DNA from: Mycolicibacterium rhodesiae
GTDB lineage: Bacteria; Actinomycetota; Actinomycetes; Mycobacteriales; Mycobacteriaceae
DNA length: 64,000 nt
Assembly: GCF_002086695.1 (NCBI RefSeq)
Contig: NZ_MVIH01000013.1
Coordinates: 87,418-151,417 of the forward strand
Reading direction: 5' to 3'
Under the pieces are notes generated by a model. That model ran no database searches and was not told the DNA's origin. It saw nothing but the letters and a program-made list of their open reading frames with translations. The translations under genes were made by a program, and so were the position numbers. Positions 34,605-43,387 of this stretch are shown piece by piece. Positions within the stretch are counted from its first letter, which is position 1. The number at the start of each line of letters is the position of its first letter.

Positions 34605-35041
34605 CAACAATCCCCAAGTCTGCGAGGTAATTCCACCGTTGCGGTGCCGGGCATCAGAACCTCCGCGTCACGCCTGCCCGCGATCTCCAGGTCCACCAAT
34701 CCGCGGTTCGCCTCGATCCGTTTGGCGGTGACCGTGCCTGCGAAGGTCAGCGGCTGTCCGGGGAATGCCACTGCGCGGTTCTGCACCGAATAGTTCACCA
34801 GCCTGCCGCGTCCGCCGATCCAGTCGGTGATCGCGCGGGCCAGCAGCGCGGCCTGCAACGGTCCCTGCACCAGGATGTCGTCGTACCCCTCTGCGTCGCG
34901 TGCCCACTGCTTGTCGTAGTGAATGCGATGGCCGTTGTAGGTGGCGGCGCTGAAGAAGAACATCTGCGTCTCGTCGACGGTGACGGTGAGCTCCGGTATC
35001 CGGTCGCCGGGCTCGACGTCGTCGAAGAACAACTGGCTCAT
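34604..35041 (-). CDS. MaoC-like hot-dog hydratase, ChsH1-like subunit
   Basis: 145-residue single hot-dog domain. The central helix segment SAATYNGHRIHYDKQWA holds the His-Asp that corresponds to the R-hydratase active site, followed by VQGPLQAALLARAI and VNYSVQNRAVAFPGQPLTFAG. It is expected to pair with the next hot-dog protein as ChsH1 pairs with ChsH2 and to hydrate an enoyl-CoA. ATG at 35041 overlaps the other hot-dog gene stop (ATGA). Confidence 0.85.
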   Translation of the reverse strand: MSQLFFDDVEPGDRIPELTVTVDETQMFFFSAATYNGHRIHYDKQWARDAEGYDDILVQGPLQAALLARAITDWIGGRGRLVNYSVQNRAVAFPGQPLTFAGTVTAKRIEANRGLVDLEIAGRRDAEVLMPGTATVELPRRLGDC

Positions 35042-35535
35042 GGGCGCGCAATCATCGACGTGGACGCCTCGGCGAGCAGCTCGCCGTGCTGGTTGCGGTA
35101 GACGGTGTGCCAGGTGACCAGAACGAATCGCCCTGAGCGGCCATCTTTTTCCACGACCGAATCGATGGTGCGGACCATCTCGATCTCGTCGCGGTGATAG
35201 GCGGGCAGGTGAAAGGTGGTGCTCTCGCCACCGGCCATCCGCCGCGGCGCCTTCGGGAAGGCCAGACTGCCCGAGACCGCACCCGACGACCCGTCCTGGC
35301 GAAGGGCGGACAGCGGGCTGACGCCGAGGACGGCGTATTGCAGATACAGCGGTGGGCAGATGACGTCGCGGTACCCGTTGGCGCGGGCATAGTCCGGGTC
35401 GAACCACAGCGGGTTGTGATCGCCGACGGCGGCAGCCCAGCGTTGCCAGTCCCGGCGGATCACCTCGCCGGTGGCGGTGGCCGCGACGGTGCCGACGCGC
35501 GCCGCCGTCTCCGGGTCGATCAGACTTTCGGTCAC
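35038..35535 (-). CDS. MaoC/FAS1-type dehydratase hot-dog protein, ChsH2 N-domain-like
   Basis: 165 residues. The N-terminal dehydratase pattern IRRDWQRWAAAVGDHNPLWFDPDYARANGYRDVICPP matches MaoC-like N-domain proteins. In the GDxNPxH motif the His is replaced by Trp, so this subunit is probably structural or substrate-binding while its partner provides catalysis. Unlike ChsH2 it lacks a fused DUF35 domain. GTG at 35535 overlaps the upstream acyl-CoA dehydrogenase stop (GTGA). Confidence 0.82.
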   Translation of the reverse strand: MTESLIDPETAARVGTVAATATGEVIRRDWQRWAAAVGDHNPLWFDPDYARANGYRDVICPPLYLQYAVLGVSPLSALRQDGSSGAVSGSLAFPKAPRRMAGGESTTFHLPAYHRDEIEMVRTIDSVVEKDGRSGRFVLVTWHTVYRNQHGELLAEASTSMIARP

Positions 35536-36638
35536 CGGCCGTCCTTGCGCCGCAGCCGGTCACCGACGGCAGCGCGGCTGACCTCGTCCTCGTCCAACCA
35601 GGCTGCGGCGATGTCGGCACCGCCGCCCAGCGTGGAGAGCACCCTGGCACGTTCCGACCACAGGTAGAGGTCGGTCTCCACGACGTATCCCATCCCGCCG
35701 TGCAATTGATGGGCGTCGAGGGTCGCCCACTTGGCCGCCGTGGCGGACTGGATGCGAGCGATCGCAGTTTCCCGAACGGCGCTGCGGCCCTGGCTGATCG
35801 CGGCTATGGCGGACCGCGCGGCCAGCCGGGCCGCCGCCAGCGCGATGTGCATATCGGCCACGATGTGCTGGGCGGCCTGGAAGGAGGCGATCGGTCGGCC
35901 GAACTGGTGGCGCACGGTGGTGTAGCGCACGGTGCGTTCGAGCACCGCCTCGCCGACGCCGACGAGATCGAGCGCCGTCAACGCCACCGCCGCGTTGGCG
36001 GTACGACGGAGCTCGTCGCGGCCCAACGCGGCGCCGTCGTTGAGGACATCGTCGACCGGCACATCGTCGAAGCGCAGCACGGAGGCACGGTGGCCGCCCA
36101 TCAACGCCAGTGGCCGCAGCGTCACGCCGTCGTTGTGCAGCCGGACGACGAACCCGACGGTGTTGCCGGACCGGTCGAATCCGGACACGACGACGATGTC
36201 GGCGGTGTCCGCGTCGTTCACGAAATCGGCTGTGCCGGTGAGGCGCCACGTGCCGTCACGATCCTGATCGGCGCGCATGGTGGCGGTCACATCGGCTGCG
36301 TCATTCGGATTCCAGAGCGCTGTGGTGGCGGAGATCCGTCCGGCGGTCAGATCGGGCAGCCACGTCACGCAGGACTTCTCGCCGCCGAGGATGTGCAGGG
36401 CGTGCGCGGCGATCGCGGTGCTGTGCACCCGCATCGGGCACAGGGCCCGGCCCGCTTCGCGGGCGAAGATTCCGAGATCCGACAGGGATCCGCCGGAGCC
36501 GCCGTAGGCTTCCGGCAGCCCCAGTCCCATCACCCCGGCCGTGGCGAGGTCGCCCCACAGATCGGCGCGGCCTGCGGCCAGCAGGCCGCGCAGACTGGCT
36601 TCCAGATCGCGATCATCTTGCGAGGGAACGAGTTTCAT
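35532..36638 (-). CDS. fadE: Acyl-CoA dehydrogenase, probable non-catalytic partner subunit
   Basis: 368-residue acyl-CoA dehydrogenase fold: N-terminal helices (LATAGVMGLGLPEAYGGSGG), a middle beta domain (TWRLTGTADFVNDADTADIVVVSGF) and C-terminal four-helix bundle with RHQFGRPIASFQAAQHIVADMH. The C-terminal loop that ends in a GGTxE-type motif in active family members reads GGGADIAAAW here. In the paired sterol enzymes FadE28-FadE29 and FadE26-FadE27, unlike subunits form one active enzyme; this gene and its neighbour look like the same arrangement. ATG at 36638, one base after the neighbour's stop. Confidence 0.88.
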   Translation of the reverse strand: MKLVPSQDDRDLEASLRGLLAAGRADLWGDLATAGVMGLGLPEAYGGSGGSLSDLGIFAREAGRALCPMRVHSTAIAAHALHILGGEKSCVTWLPDLTAGRISATTALWNPNDAADVTATMRADQDRDGTWRLTGTADFVNDADTADIVVVSGFDRSGNTVGFVVRLHNDGVTLRPLALMGGHRASVLRFDDVPVDDVLNDGAALGRDELRRTANAAVALTALDLVGVGEAVLERTVRYTTVRHQFGRPIASFQAAQHIVADMHIALAAARLAARSAIAAISQGRSAVRETAIARIQSATAAKWATLDAHQLHGGMGYVVETDLYLWSERARVLSTLGGGADIAAAWLDEDEVSRAAVGDRLRRKDGR

Positions 36639-36639
36639 C

Positions 36640-37818
36640 TCACCGTCCGTAGGAGGGCATGCTGTTGCCGCGCTGGGCGATGACGTCGCGGAGTACCTCG
36701 TTGGTACCGCCGCCGAAGCGCATGAGGGGCGCAAACCGGTAGAGCTTCTCGAATCGGCCGCCGGCCGGCGCCTCCGAATTTCGGTGCGCGAGCAGGCCTT
36801 CGGCTCCGAGCAGGTCGATACCGAGGTCGGCGATGCGCTGTCGCAATTCGCTGCTGAAGACCTTCTCGACGCTGACTTCCACGGTGGGGATCACCCCACC
36901 GGCCAACAACGACGACGCCTCGTAGCCCATCAGCCCGGCGACCTCGACGTCGGCCTCGGCCTGGGCCAGCCTGCGGCGGAAACCGGGATTGTCGATAGGC
37001 ACGGTGCCGTCACGGCGCGGCATCCGTGCCAGCACCTGCAACTCGTCGAGTGCACGCCGCAGGTCCCCGGCGTTGGTCAGCGCACCGCGCTCCAGATCGA
37101 GGGCGCCGGTGATGTAGGACCAGCCGCGGTTCTCCTCCCCGATCAGGTTGGTCACCGGTACCCGCACGTCGTCGAAGAAGACCTCGTTGGTCCGGTAACC
37201 GGACCACGCGATCAGCGGGCGGATCCGGACACCGGGACTGTCCACGGGGACGACGATCACCGAGATTCCCCGGTGTCGCTGGGCCTGCGGATCGGTGCGC
37301 ACGCAGAGCCATTCGTGGGTGGACCGCTGAGCTCCGCTGTTCCAGATCTTGGATCCGTTGATCACCCATTCGTCACCGTCGCGGACCGCCTTGGTCCGCA
37401 GCGACGCCAGATCGGTGCCGGCGTCCGGCTCGGAATATCCCAGCGCGCAGGTCATCTCGCCGCGCGCGATGAGCGGCAGGAACTCACGCTTGTTCTGCTC
37501 GGTGCCGTGCCGCATGATCATCGGCGCGATCGAGGTGACGGTCAGATCCGGGCCCGGCGCACCCCAGTACTCGAACTCGGTCATCAGCAGGTGCAGGTGC
37601 ACCGGCCCCAGCCCGAGGCCGCCGTACTCCGCAGGCCAGTTCAGGCCGAACCAGCCCTTGGCGCCGAGTTTGCGGCGAAACGCCGCGACCTCGCCGCCCT
37701 GGTGCTCCAGATTGTGTTCGGCGATCTCGGCGCGAAGGGCGTCAGTGACGTTCTCCCGCAGGAATTCCCGCACCTCCGCCAACCACGCGCGCTGTTCGGC
37801 GTCGAGGTCGAAATCCAC
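36640..37818 (-). CDS. fadE: Acyl-CoA dehydrogenase, probable catalytic subunit
   Basis: 392 residues, first gene of the seven-gene operon. FAD and substrate motifs: ALGYSEPDAGTDLASLRTKAVRDGDEWVINGSKIWNSGAQ and the C-terminal FGGGTNEVLRDVIAQRG. Introduces a 2,3-double bond into an acyl-CoA. The N-terminus MDFDLDAEQRAWLAEVREFL is typical of ChsE-type steroid dehydrogenases. GTG at 37818. Upstream 37827-37832 reads TAGGGT on the minus strand with TTGACG 15 bases before it, a possible operon promoter with a short spacer. Confidence 0.9.
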   Translation of the reverse strand: MDFDLDAEQRAWLAEVREFLRENVTDALRAEIAEHNLEHQGGEVAAFRRKLGAKGWFGLNWPAEYGGLGLGPVHLHLLMTEFEYWGAPGPDLTVTSIAPMIMRHGTEQNKREFLPLIARGEMTCALGYSEPDAGTDLASLRTKAVRDGDEWVINGSKIWNSGAQRSTHEWLCVRTDPQAQRHRGISVIVVPVDSPGVRIRPLIAWSGYRTNEVFFDDVRVPVTNLIGEENRGWSYITGALDLERGALTNAGDLRRALDELQVLARMPRRDGTVPIDNPGFRRRLAQAEADVEVAGLMGYEASSLLAGGVIPTVEVSVEKVFSSELRQRIADLGIDLLGAEGLLAHRNSEAPAGGRFEKLYRFAPLMRFGGGTNEVLRDVIAQRGNSMPSYGR

Positions 37819-37826
37819 AAGTCAGC

Positions 37827-37853
37827 ACCCTAGCCGAATAGTTAGTCCGTCAA
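37827..37853 (-). promoter_or_regulatory. Candidate promoter of the igr-like operon
   Basis: Minus strand TTGACG (37853-37848), 15-base spacer and TAGGGT (37832-37827), about 9 bases before the GTG of the first dehydrogenase. The spacer is short for a sigma-A promoter. No KstR-type palindrome recognised here. Confidence 0.35.
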
Positions 37854-37911
37854 CTCATTAATGCTCGGTATCGGGGTGTCACATTTCCGGCCCCGAAAGC
37901 ATCTAGAGGAC

Positions 37912-38490
37912 ATGAGCAATAAGGCACGACTGGAACCCCTCACCCCGGACAAGGCTCCACTGCTGACCCGACTGATGTACCGCTGGGCCAAGCGACGCTT
38001 CGGCGAGGTCCCCGAACCGTTCGCCGTCTACGCCCATCACACCCGCCTGATGGTCGCCAACGCGGTCCACGAAGGGCTGCTGCAGAACGCCTCGAAGGCG
38101 CTGCCCGCCGACATCCGCGAACTCGCGGTGTTCTGGACGGCCCGCACCGTCGGCTGCTCGTGGTGCGTGGACTTCGGGCAGATGCTGATGCGCCTCGAAG
38201 GACTCGACCTCGAGCGCCTGGAGCACATCGACGACTACGCCACCTCGCCCCTCTACTCCGACGACGAGCGAGCCGCGATCGCCTACGCCGATGCCATGAC
38301 GAAGGACCCACACACGATCACCGATGAACAGGTCCACGATCTGCGTCGGCGCTTCGGCGCCGACGGGGTGATCGAGCTGACCTACCAGGTCGGTATCGAG
38401 AACATGCGCGCCCGGATGAACTCGGCGCTGGGCATCACGGAGCAGGGATTCGGGTCCGGCGACAGCTGCCGAGTCCCCTGGGCGACCTAG
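37912..38490 (+). CDS. Carboxymuconolactone decarboxylase / AhpD-like protein
   Basis: 192-residue all-helical protein. The AhpD-type redox motif is in VFWTARTVGCSWCVDFGQML (CxxC, with the Glu/His relay replaced by Asp-Phe-Gly), followed by the second CMD helix pair (YSDDERAAIAYADAMTKDPHTITDEQV). It probably acts as a thiol peroxidase or disulfide reductase partner, but the substrate is unknown. ATG at 37912 lies directly after AGAGGAC; an upstream ATG at 37861 would add 17 residues that do not resemble the family. Confidence 0.78.
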   Translation: MSNKARLEPLTPDKAPLLTRLMYRWAKRRFGEVPEPFAVYAHHTRLMVANAVHEGLLQNASKALPADIRELAVFWTARTVGCSWCVDFGQMLMRLEGLDLERLEHIDDYATSPLYSDDERAAIAYADAMTKDPHTITDEQVHDLRRRFGADGVIELTYQVGIENMRARMNSALGITEQGFGSGDSCRVPWAT

Positions 38491-38607
38491 CCACCGATTC
38501 CATCGATCTGTTACCTCCAGGAAAACAATTCCGCAGAATCTCCGCATCCTGGCGACTGAAACCGTAGTCTCGTCTCGTTTCATTCAGGCGTTTAAGCAGG
38601 AGATGCC

Positions 38608-40347
38608 ATGAGTAAAGGTGAGCTCACCCTCGAACCCGGAGGCCCGGCCCCGTCGACCGTCGAGAGCAAAGGCCTCAAGGGCGGTGCGCTGGGGCTGGTG
38701 TCCAGCATCGTCGTCGGCATGGCCTCGACGGCGCCGGCATATTCCCTGGCGGCGACGCTCGGGCTGATCGTGGCCAGCGGCGGAGCGCTGCTGGCCGGCG
38801 TGAAGGCCCCGGCGATCGTGCTGATCGCGTTCATCCCGATGTACATGATCGCGGTCGCCTACCAGGAATTGAACAAGGCCGAGCCGGACTGCGGGACCAC
38901 GTTCACCTGGGCATCCCGGGCGTTCGGTCCGCTGATCGGCTGGCTCGGCGGCTGGGGCATCATCGCCGCCGACGTCATCGTGATGGCCAACCTCGCCCAG
39001 ATCGCCGGCGCCTACTCGTTCACGTTCGTCGGTGACCTCGGCTGGCACTCGGCGGCCGACCTGGCCAACAGCACCCTGTGGTCGACGGTGGCCGGAGTCA
39101 TCTGGATCATCGTGATGACCTACATCTGCTACCGCGGCATCGAGGTGTCGGCGCGCATCCAGTACGGCCTGCTCGGCATCGAGCTCGTGGTGTTGGTGGT
39201 GTTCTCGATCGTGGCGTTGATCAAGGTGTACGCCGGCAAGGCGGAGACCTACTCGCTACACCCGTCGCTGTCCTGGTTCTGGCCCGGCGGCCTGGACTTC
39301 GGGACCGTGATCGCCCCGGCAATCCTCACGGCGATCTTCATCTACTGGGGCTGGGATACCGCGGTGGCGTGCAATGAGGAATCCGAGGACCCCGGCACCA
39401 CGCCGGGACGCGCCGCGGTCATCTCGACCTTCCTGCTGCTGGCGACGTACGCGCTCGTCAGCGTGGCGGCCATCGCGTTCGCGGGCACCGGAACCGACGG
39501 CATCGGCCTGGGCAACCCGGACAACGCCGCCGACGCGTTCGCCGCGATCGGCCCGGATCTGTTCGGCGACAGCGTGCTCGGACACATCGGCCTGCTGCTG
39601 CTGTCCGCGTCGATCCTGACCTCGGCGTCGGCGTCCACCCAGACGACGATCCTGCCCACCGCCCGCACCACGCTGTCGATGGGTGTCTACCGCGCGCTGC
39701 CGCAGTCGTTCGCCAAGATCCACCGCACCTACCTGACCCCCACCACCTCGACCATCGTCATGGGCGCGGTGTCCATCGGGTTCTACGTGCTGTTCACGTT
39801 GATCAGCTCCAACCTGCTGTCGGCGCTGATCGGCTCGGTCGGCCTGATGATCGCCTTCTACTACGGCCTCACCGGGTTCGCCTGCGCGTGGTTCTACCGC
39901 AAAGACCTGACCGCCTCGGGGCGCGACTTCGTCATGCGCGGGGTGGTGCCCCTGCTCGGCGGCCTGATCCTGCTGGTGGTGTTCGCCTACGGGCTGATCC
40001 AGTACGCCAAGCCGGACTGGCTGACCGACGCCGACGGCAACAACGTCACGATCTTCGGCTTCGGCGCGGTCGCGGTCGTGGGCATCGGAGCGCTGGTGCT
40101 GGGCGTGATCCTGATGGGGGTCTGGTGGCTGATGTCTCCCGACTTCTTCCGGGGCCGCACCCTGTCCCGGCGTTCGAGCGCCGACCTGGTGCTGACGCCG
40201 GCGACCGCCGTTGAGGCGCACTTCGGCCTGCCGGACTCCGGAGACATGCCGACGGTCATCTCCCCCGACCTGTCGAACCTCCCGCCGGGCGAGACCGCCC
40301 TCAACCCGGAGACCGGCGAAGAGTTCACCCGGGGGCCGCAGGCTTAG
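38608..40347 (+). CDS. APC superfamily amino acid/polyamine permease
   Basis: 579 residues with about 12 membrane helices from residue ~25 to ~505 and a hydrophilic C-terminal tail of ~70 residues. The first helices contain the unwound glycine-rich substrate segment (SSIVVGMASTAPAYSLAATLG), and YWGWDTAVACNEESEDPGTTPGRAAV is typical of APC transporters for amino acids and amines. ATG follows a CAGGAG ribosome site. Upstream 117 bases are non-coding. Two amine-related loci lie within 10 kb (gamma-glutamyltransferase/ABC and aminotransferase), but a link is only conjecture. Its stop overlaps the convergent YoaK-like gene. Confidence 0.88.
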   Translation: MSKGELTLEPGGPAPSTVESKGLKGGALGLVSSIVVGMASTAPAYSLAATLGLIVASGGALLAGVKAPAIVLIAFIPMYMIAVAYQELNKAEPDCGTTFTWASRAFGPLIGWLGGWGIIAADVIVMANLAQIAGAYSFTFVGDLGWHSAADLANSTLWSTVAGVIWIIVMTYICYRGIEVSARIQYGLLGIELVVLVVFSIVALIKVYAGKAETYSLHPSLSWFWPGGLDFGTVIAPAILTAIFIYWGWDTAVACNEESEDPGTTPGRAAVISTFLLLATYALVSVAAIAFAGTGTDGIGLGNPDNAADAFAAIGPDLFGDSVLGHIGLLLLSASILTSASASTQTTILPTARTTLSMGVYRALPQSFAKIHRTYLTPTTSTIVMGAVSIGFYVLFTLISSNLLSALIGSVGLMIAFYYGLTGFACAWFYRKDLTASGRDFVMRGVVPLLGGLILLVVFAYGLIQYAKPDWLTDADGNNVTIFGFGAVAVVGIGALVLGVILMGVWWLMSPDFFRGRTLSRRSSADLVLTPATAVEAHFGLPDSGDMPTVISPDLSNLPPGETALNPETGEEFTRGPQA

Positions 40348-41024
40348 GACAGCTCCTTGCGGGGCCACATCCGGTGGCCGGCCACCGCGACCGCGATGGT
40401 GATGGCGGCCGCCAGGTAGACCGGGTAGCCGGCGTCGAGACGCAGCAACGAGGCGCCGCAGAACGCGCCGGCGATGATCACCACGACGGCCCACAACCGG
40501 CGGTGCGTCAGCCACGTCATGCCGGGGCCGAACAGCGTCTCGCTGGCATAGGCGGTGAGCGTGGACGTGACCACGACCGTGGTGATGTCGGCGACGGCGA
40601 GCATCCGCGCCGTGGCCGCCTGGGCGCCCATCAGCGTCGCCAGCGTGGCGGCGACGCCGACGCCGACCGCCGACTCACCGTCGACCCGGACGAGCGTCAG
40701 CACCGTGGCCGCGGCGGCGAGCACCACCGCACTGGTGGCGAACACGGCGGTGACGACCGGCCGCCAGCCACCGGGGTGGCGTTGCAGCAGGCGGCCCACC
40801 ACGGCGGCGCCGATCACGTAGGCGGCCAGCGCCACCAGCGGTCCGGCGACGGGCAGTTCGTCCTCACCGGCCATGCCCATCCCGAGGATCACCACATTGC
40901 CGGTCATGTTCCCGGTGAAGACCCGGTCCAGGGCGAGATACCCCACGGCGTCCAGCAATCCGGTGACGAAGGTGAGCGCGAGCATCAGCCACAGCTGCAG
41001 ATGCGCGCGCACCAGGCCGCTCAC
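40344..41024 (-). CDS. YoaK/DUF1275 family membrane protein
   Basis: 226 residues, six predicted membrane helices. The family signature is ALTFVTGLLDAVGYLALDRVFTGNMTGNVVILG near the N-terminus. Function unknown. GTG at 41024 is coupled to the gamma-glutamyltransferase stop (GTGA), making it the last gene of the ABC-ggt operon. It might export or import a product of that pathway, but nothing in the sequence proves it. Confidence 0.85.
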   Translation of the reverse strand: MSGLVRAHLQLWLMLALTFVTGLLDAVGYLALDRVFTGNMTGNVVILGMGMAGEDELPVAGPLVALAAYVIGAAVVGRLLQRHPGGWRPVVTAVFATSAVVLAAAATVLTLVRVDGESAVGVGVAATLATLMGAQAATARMLAVADITTVVVTSTLTAYASETLFGPGMTWLTHRRLWAVVVIIAGAFCGASLLRLDAGYPVYLAAAITIAVAVAGHRMWPRKELS

Positions 41025-42583
41025 GGCTGCGGGCGCGGGTAGTGTGCCACCACCGCGGCGCCATCCGACCGGGGATCCGACGCTGCCGTCATCGACCCGG
41101 CGGAATCGACGAAGACCACGTTGGCCTGACCGAGAGCCTCGGTCCGCGGCGGAACTTCGGTCGCGGTGAAGCCAGCCGCACGGATCGACGCCTGCGCGGC
41201 CGGGGCCAGGTCGGCCTCGACCGTCACGCTGTCCGGGCCGCCGCCGCATTGGGCGCCGACGATGGCGCGGGGCGCGGCAACCGCTTCGACCGCCGTGGCG
41301 CCGCCGAGTGCCCGCAGCAGGATCTGGCCGAGGATCTGTGGCTGGCCCTGCCCGCCCATGGTCGACAACACGTGGCCGATCTTGCCCTGCCGCAACGTCA
41401 TCGCCGGCATCAGTGTGTGCGCCGGGCGCTTTCGCGGCGCGATCACATTCGGCGATGACGGCTCCAGGCTGAACCCACAACCGCGATTGTGGAACAGCAC
41501 ACCGGTGATTGGGTCGATCAGTCCGGACCCGAACGCGTGATAGACGCTCTGGATGAGTGACACCGCGTATCCCTCGCCGTCGGCGACGGCGATACCCACG
41601 GTGTCCCCGCGGGGCACGCCCGGCGGCCGGCTCACCGGCCCGGGGTTGCCCAGCATCGCGGCGACGTCGACGGTGGCGTGCCGCGGGTCGGCGAGTCGGC
41701 TGTCGCGAATCCCGTTGCCGCGGTGGAAGGCCTGCAGCAACTGACCCATACCGTCCCCGACCGGGTCGCGCAGCCCGCTGGCATGCACCGCGCCGAGCGC
41801 ATGCAGCAGCAGAAAGCCCTGACTGTTGGGCGGGCTCGTCAGCACGGTCAGGTCACCGAACTCAGCCTGCAACGGCTCGACGACCTCGACCTGGAAATCG
41901 GCGAAATCGCCTTCGGTCACCCAGGACTGGTGGGTACGCAGGTAGCCGACGGCGCGTTGCGCGAGCCCGCCGCTGTAGAACTCATCGGGTCCCTCGGAGC
42001 GCAGCGTCGCCAATGTGTCGGCCAGGGCCGGCTGCCGGAACAACTCGCCGACCCGCATCGGTGCGCCGTACGGGCGGAACACCCGGTCGAAGTCGACGGT
42101 GCCGATCAGATCGCAATTCTCGGGATCGTCGATGTGGGTGGCCAGCGACGCCGGCACCGGCACGCCGTCGCGGGCAGCCGTCTCTGCGGCGCACAGCGTC
42201 GAACTCCATGAGACCCGGGAACCCAAGCGGCGCATGGCCTCCCACCCTCGTACCCCGCCCGGCACCGTCACCGCGGCCGCACCCCGGGCCGGCAACCAAT
42301 CGCCGTGCTCGGCGCGCAGGGCGGCGGCATCCACCGCGGCACCGGCCCACCCGGAGGCGTTGAGGCAGGTCACTGCACCGTCCGGGGTTCGGATCAGCGC
42401 GAACAGATCGCCGCCGAGGGCGACGTTGTGCGGGTAGACCACGGTCAGCACAGCGGCGGCGGCGATCGCGGCGTCGATGGCGGTGCCACCTCCGCGCAGG
42501 ATCGCGATCCCGGCATCGGTGGCCAGGGCGTGCGGGGTTGCCAGTGCTGCCACTACTGGCTGCCCGCCAAGCGCGGCAGACAC
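41021..42583 (-). CDS. ggt: Gamma-glutamyltransferase-like Ntn hydrolase, no signal peptide
   Basis: 520 residues of the gamma-glutamyltranspeptidase family, which mature by autocleavage before a threonine. The N-terminal half has the ATPHALATDAGIAILRGGGTAIDAAIAAA signature and AVTVPGGVRGWEAM. The probable cleavage Thr is in RGDTVGIAVADGEGYAVSLIQSVYHAFGSG, followed by the oxyanion and GGQGQPQILGQILLRALGG region. No signal peptide is visible, so it should act in the cytosol. It lies 15 bases after the ABC ATPase gene and probably hydrolyses an imported gamma-glutamyl compound. GTG start at 42583. Confidence 0.87.
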   Translation of the reverse strand: MSAALGGQPVVAALATPHALATDAGIAILRGGGTAIDAAIAAAAVLTVVYPHNVALGGDLFALIRTPDGAVTCLNASGWAGAAVDAAALRAEHGDWLPARGAAAVTVPGGVRGWEAMRRLGSRVSWSSTLCAAETAARDGVPVPASLATHIDDPENCDLIGTVDFDRVFRPYGAPMRVGELFRQPALADTLATLRSEGPDEFYSGGLAQRAVGYLRTHQSWVTEGDFADFQVEVVEPLQAEFGDLTVLTSPPNSQGFLLLHALGAVHASGLRDPVGDGMGQLLQAFHRGNGIRDSRLADPRHATVDVAAMLGNPGPVSRPPGVPRGDTVGIAVADGEGYAVSLIQSVYHAFGSGLIDPITGVLFHNRGCGFSLEPSSPNVIAPRKRPAHTLMPAMTLRQGKIGHVLSTMGGQGQPQILGQILLRALGGATAVEAVAAPRAIVGAQCGGGPDSVTVEADLAPAAQASIRAAGFTATEVPPRTEALGQANVVFVDSAGSMTAASDPRSDGAAVVAHYPRPQP

Positions 42584-42598
42584 GAAAGTTTCACTCCT

Positions 42599-43387
42599 TC
42601 AGCGGATGGTGGAAAGAAACGCCTTGGTGCGGTCATGCTGCGGATCGGCGAACAGTCGCTCCGGTGGCGCGTCCTCAATGACTCGGCCGCCGTCCATGAC
42701 GACGATACGGTCAGCGGCGTCCCTGGCGAACCTCATCTCGTGTGTGACGACCACCATGGTCATGTGCTCGTCGGCAAGCTCACGCATCACCGCCAGGACC
42801 TCGCCGACCATCTCGACGTCCAAGGCGCTGGTGGGTTCGTCGAACAGCATGACCTTGGGCCGCATCGCCAACGCGCGGGCGATCGCCACCCGTTGTTGCT
42901 GTCCCCCGGAGAGCTGGCTGGGACGGGCATCGGCCTTGTCGGCCAGACCCACCCGGCCCAACAGCGCAATGGCGTCGCGACGCGCCTCGTCCTTGGCCAC
43001 CCCGAGCACGCGCACCGGCCCGTTCCAGACGTTCTCCGCGGCGGTCATGTGCGGGAACAGGTTGAAGTGCTGGAAGACGAACCCGATCTCGCGCCGACGG
43101 CGGGCCAGCTCGGCGGTGCTCACCTTCTTGGTGCCACTGGAATCCCGATGGCCGATCGGCATCCCGCCGATTAGGATCCGGCCGCTGTCGACGGTCTCCA
43201 GATGATTGAGCGAGCGCAACAGGGTGGTCTTGCCTGCTCCGGAAGGACCGATGAGGACGACGACCTCACCGCGCATGACATCGAGCGAGACGTCGTCGAG
43301 CACTTTGCGGCCGCCGAGGGTGCGCGAGACATTCTGTACCGAGACGATCGGAAGTTGTTCTGCCACTTGGTTCACCGTGGACCTCAC
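42599..43387 (-). CDS. Polar amino acid ABC transporter, ATP-binding protein
   Basis: 262 residues. Walker A GPSGAGKTT at residues 47-55, Q-loop FVFQHFNLFPHMT, signature LSGGQQQRVAIARAL, Walker B VMLFDEPTSALD and switch His in VVTHEM, in the usual order of the GlnQ/HisP group. GTG at 43387 overlaps the permease stop (GTGA). It energises uptake with the permease and binding protein next to it. Confidence 0.93.
   Translation of the reverse strand: MRSTVNQVAEQLPIVSVQNVSRTLGGRKVLDDVSLDVMRGEVVVLIGPSGAGKTTLLRSLNHLETVDSGRILIGGMPIGHRDSSGTKKVSTAELARRRREIGFVFQHFNLFPHMTAAENVWNGPVRVLGVAKDEARRDAIALLGRVGLADKADARPSQLSGGQQQRVAIARALAMRPKVMLFDEPTSALDVEMVGEVLAVMRELADEHMTMVVVTHEMRFARDAADRIVVMDGGRVIEDAPPERLFADPQHDRTKAFLSTIR

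Noticed and set aside
31427..37818. Calling the operon the true cholesterol igr operon
   Set aside because: cyp125 is missing, DUF35 is a separate Cys-free protein, and a FadD1/FadD17-like ligase is present; paralogy is more likely.
39256..40515. 419-codon minus-strand frame opposite the APC permease
   Set aside because: The permease frame has twelve hydrophobic helices and a good ribosome site; the minus frame has only shadow composition.
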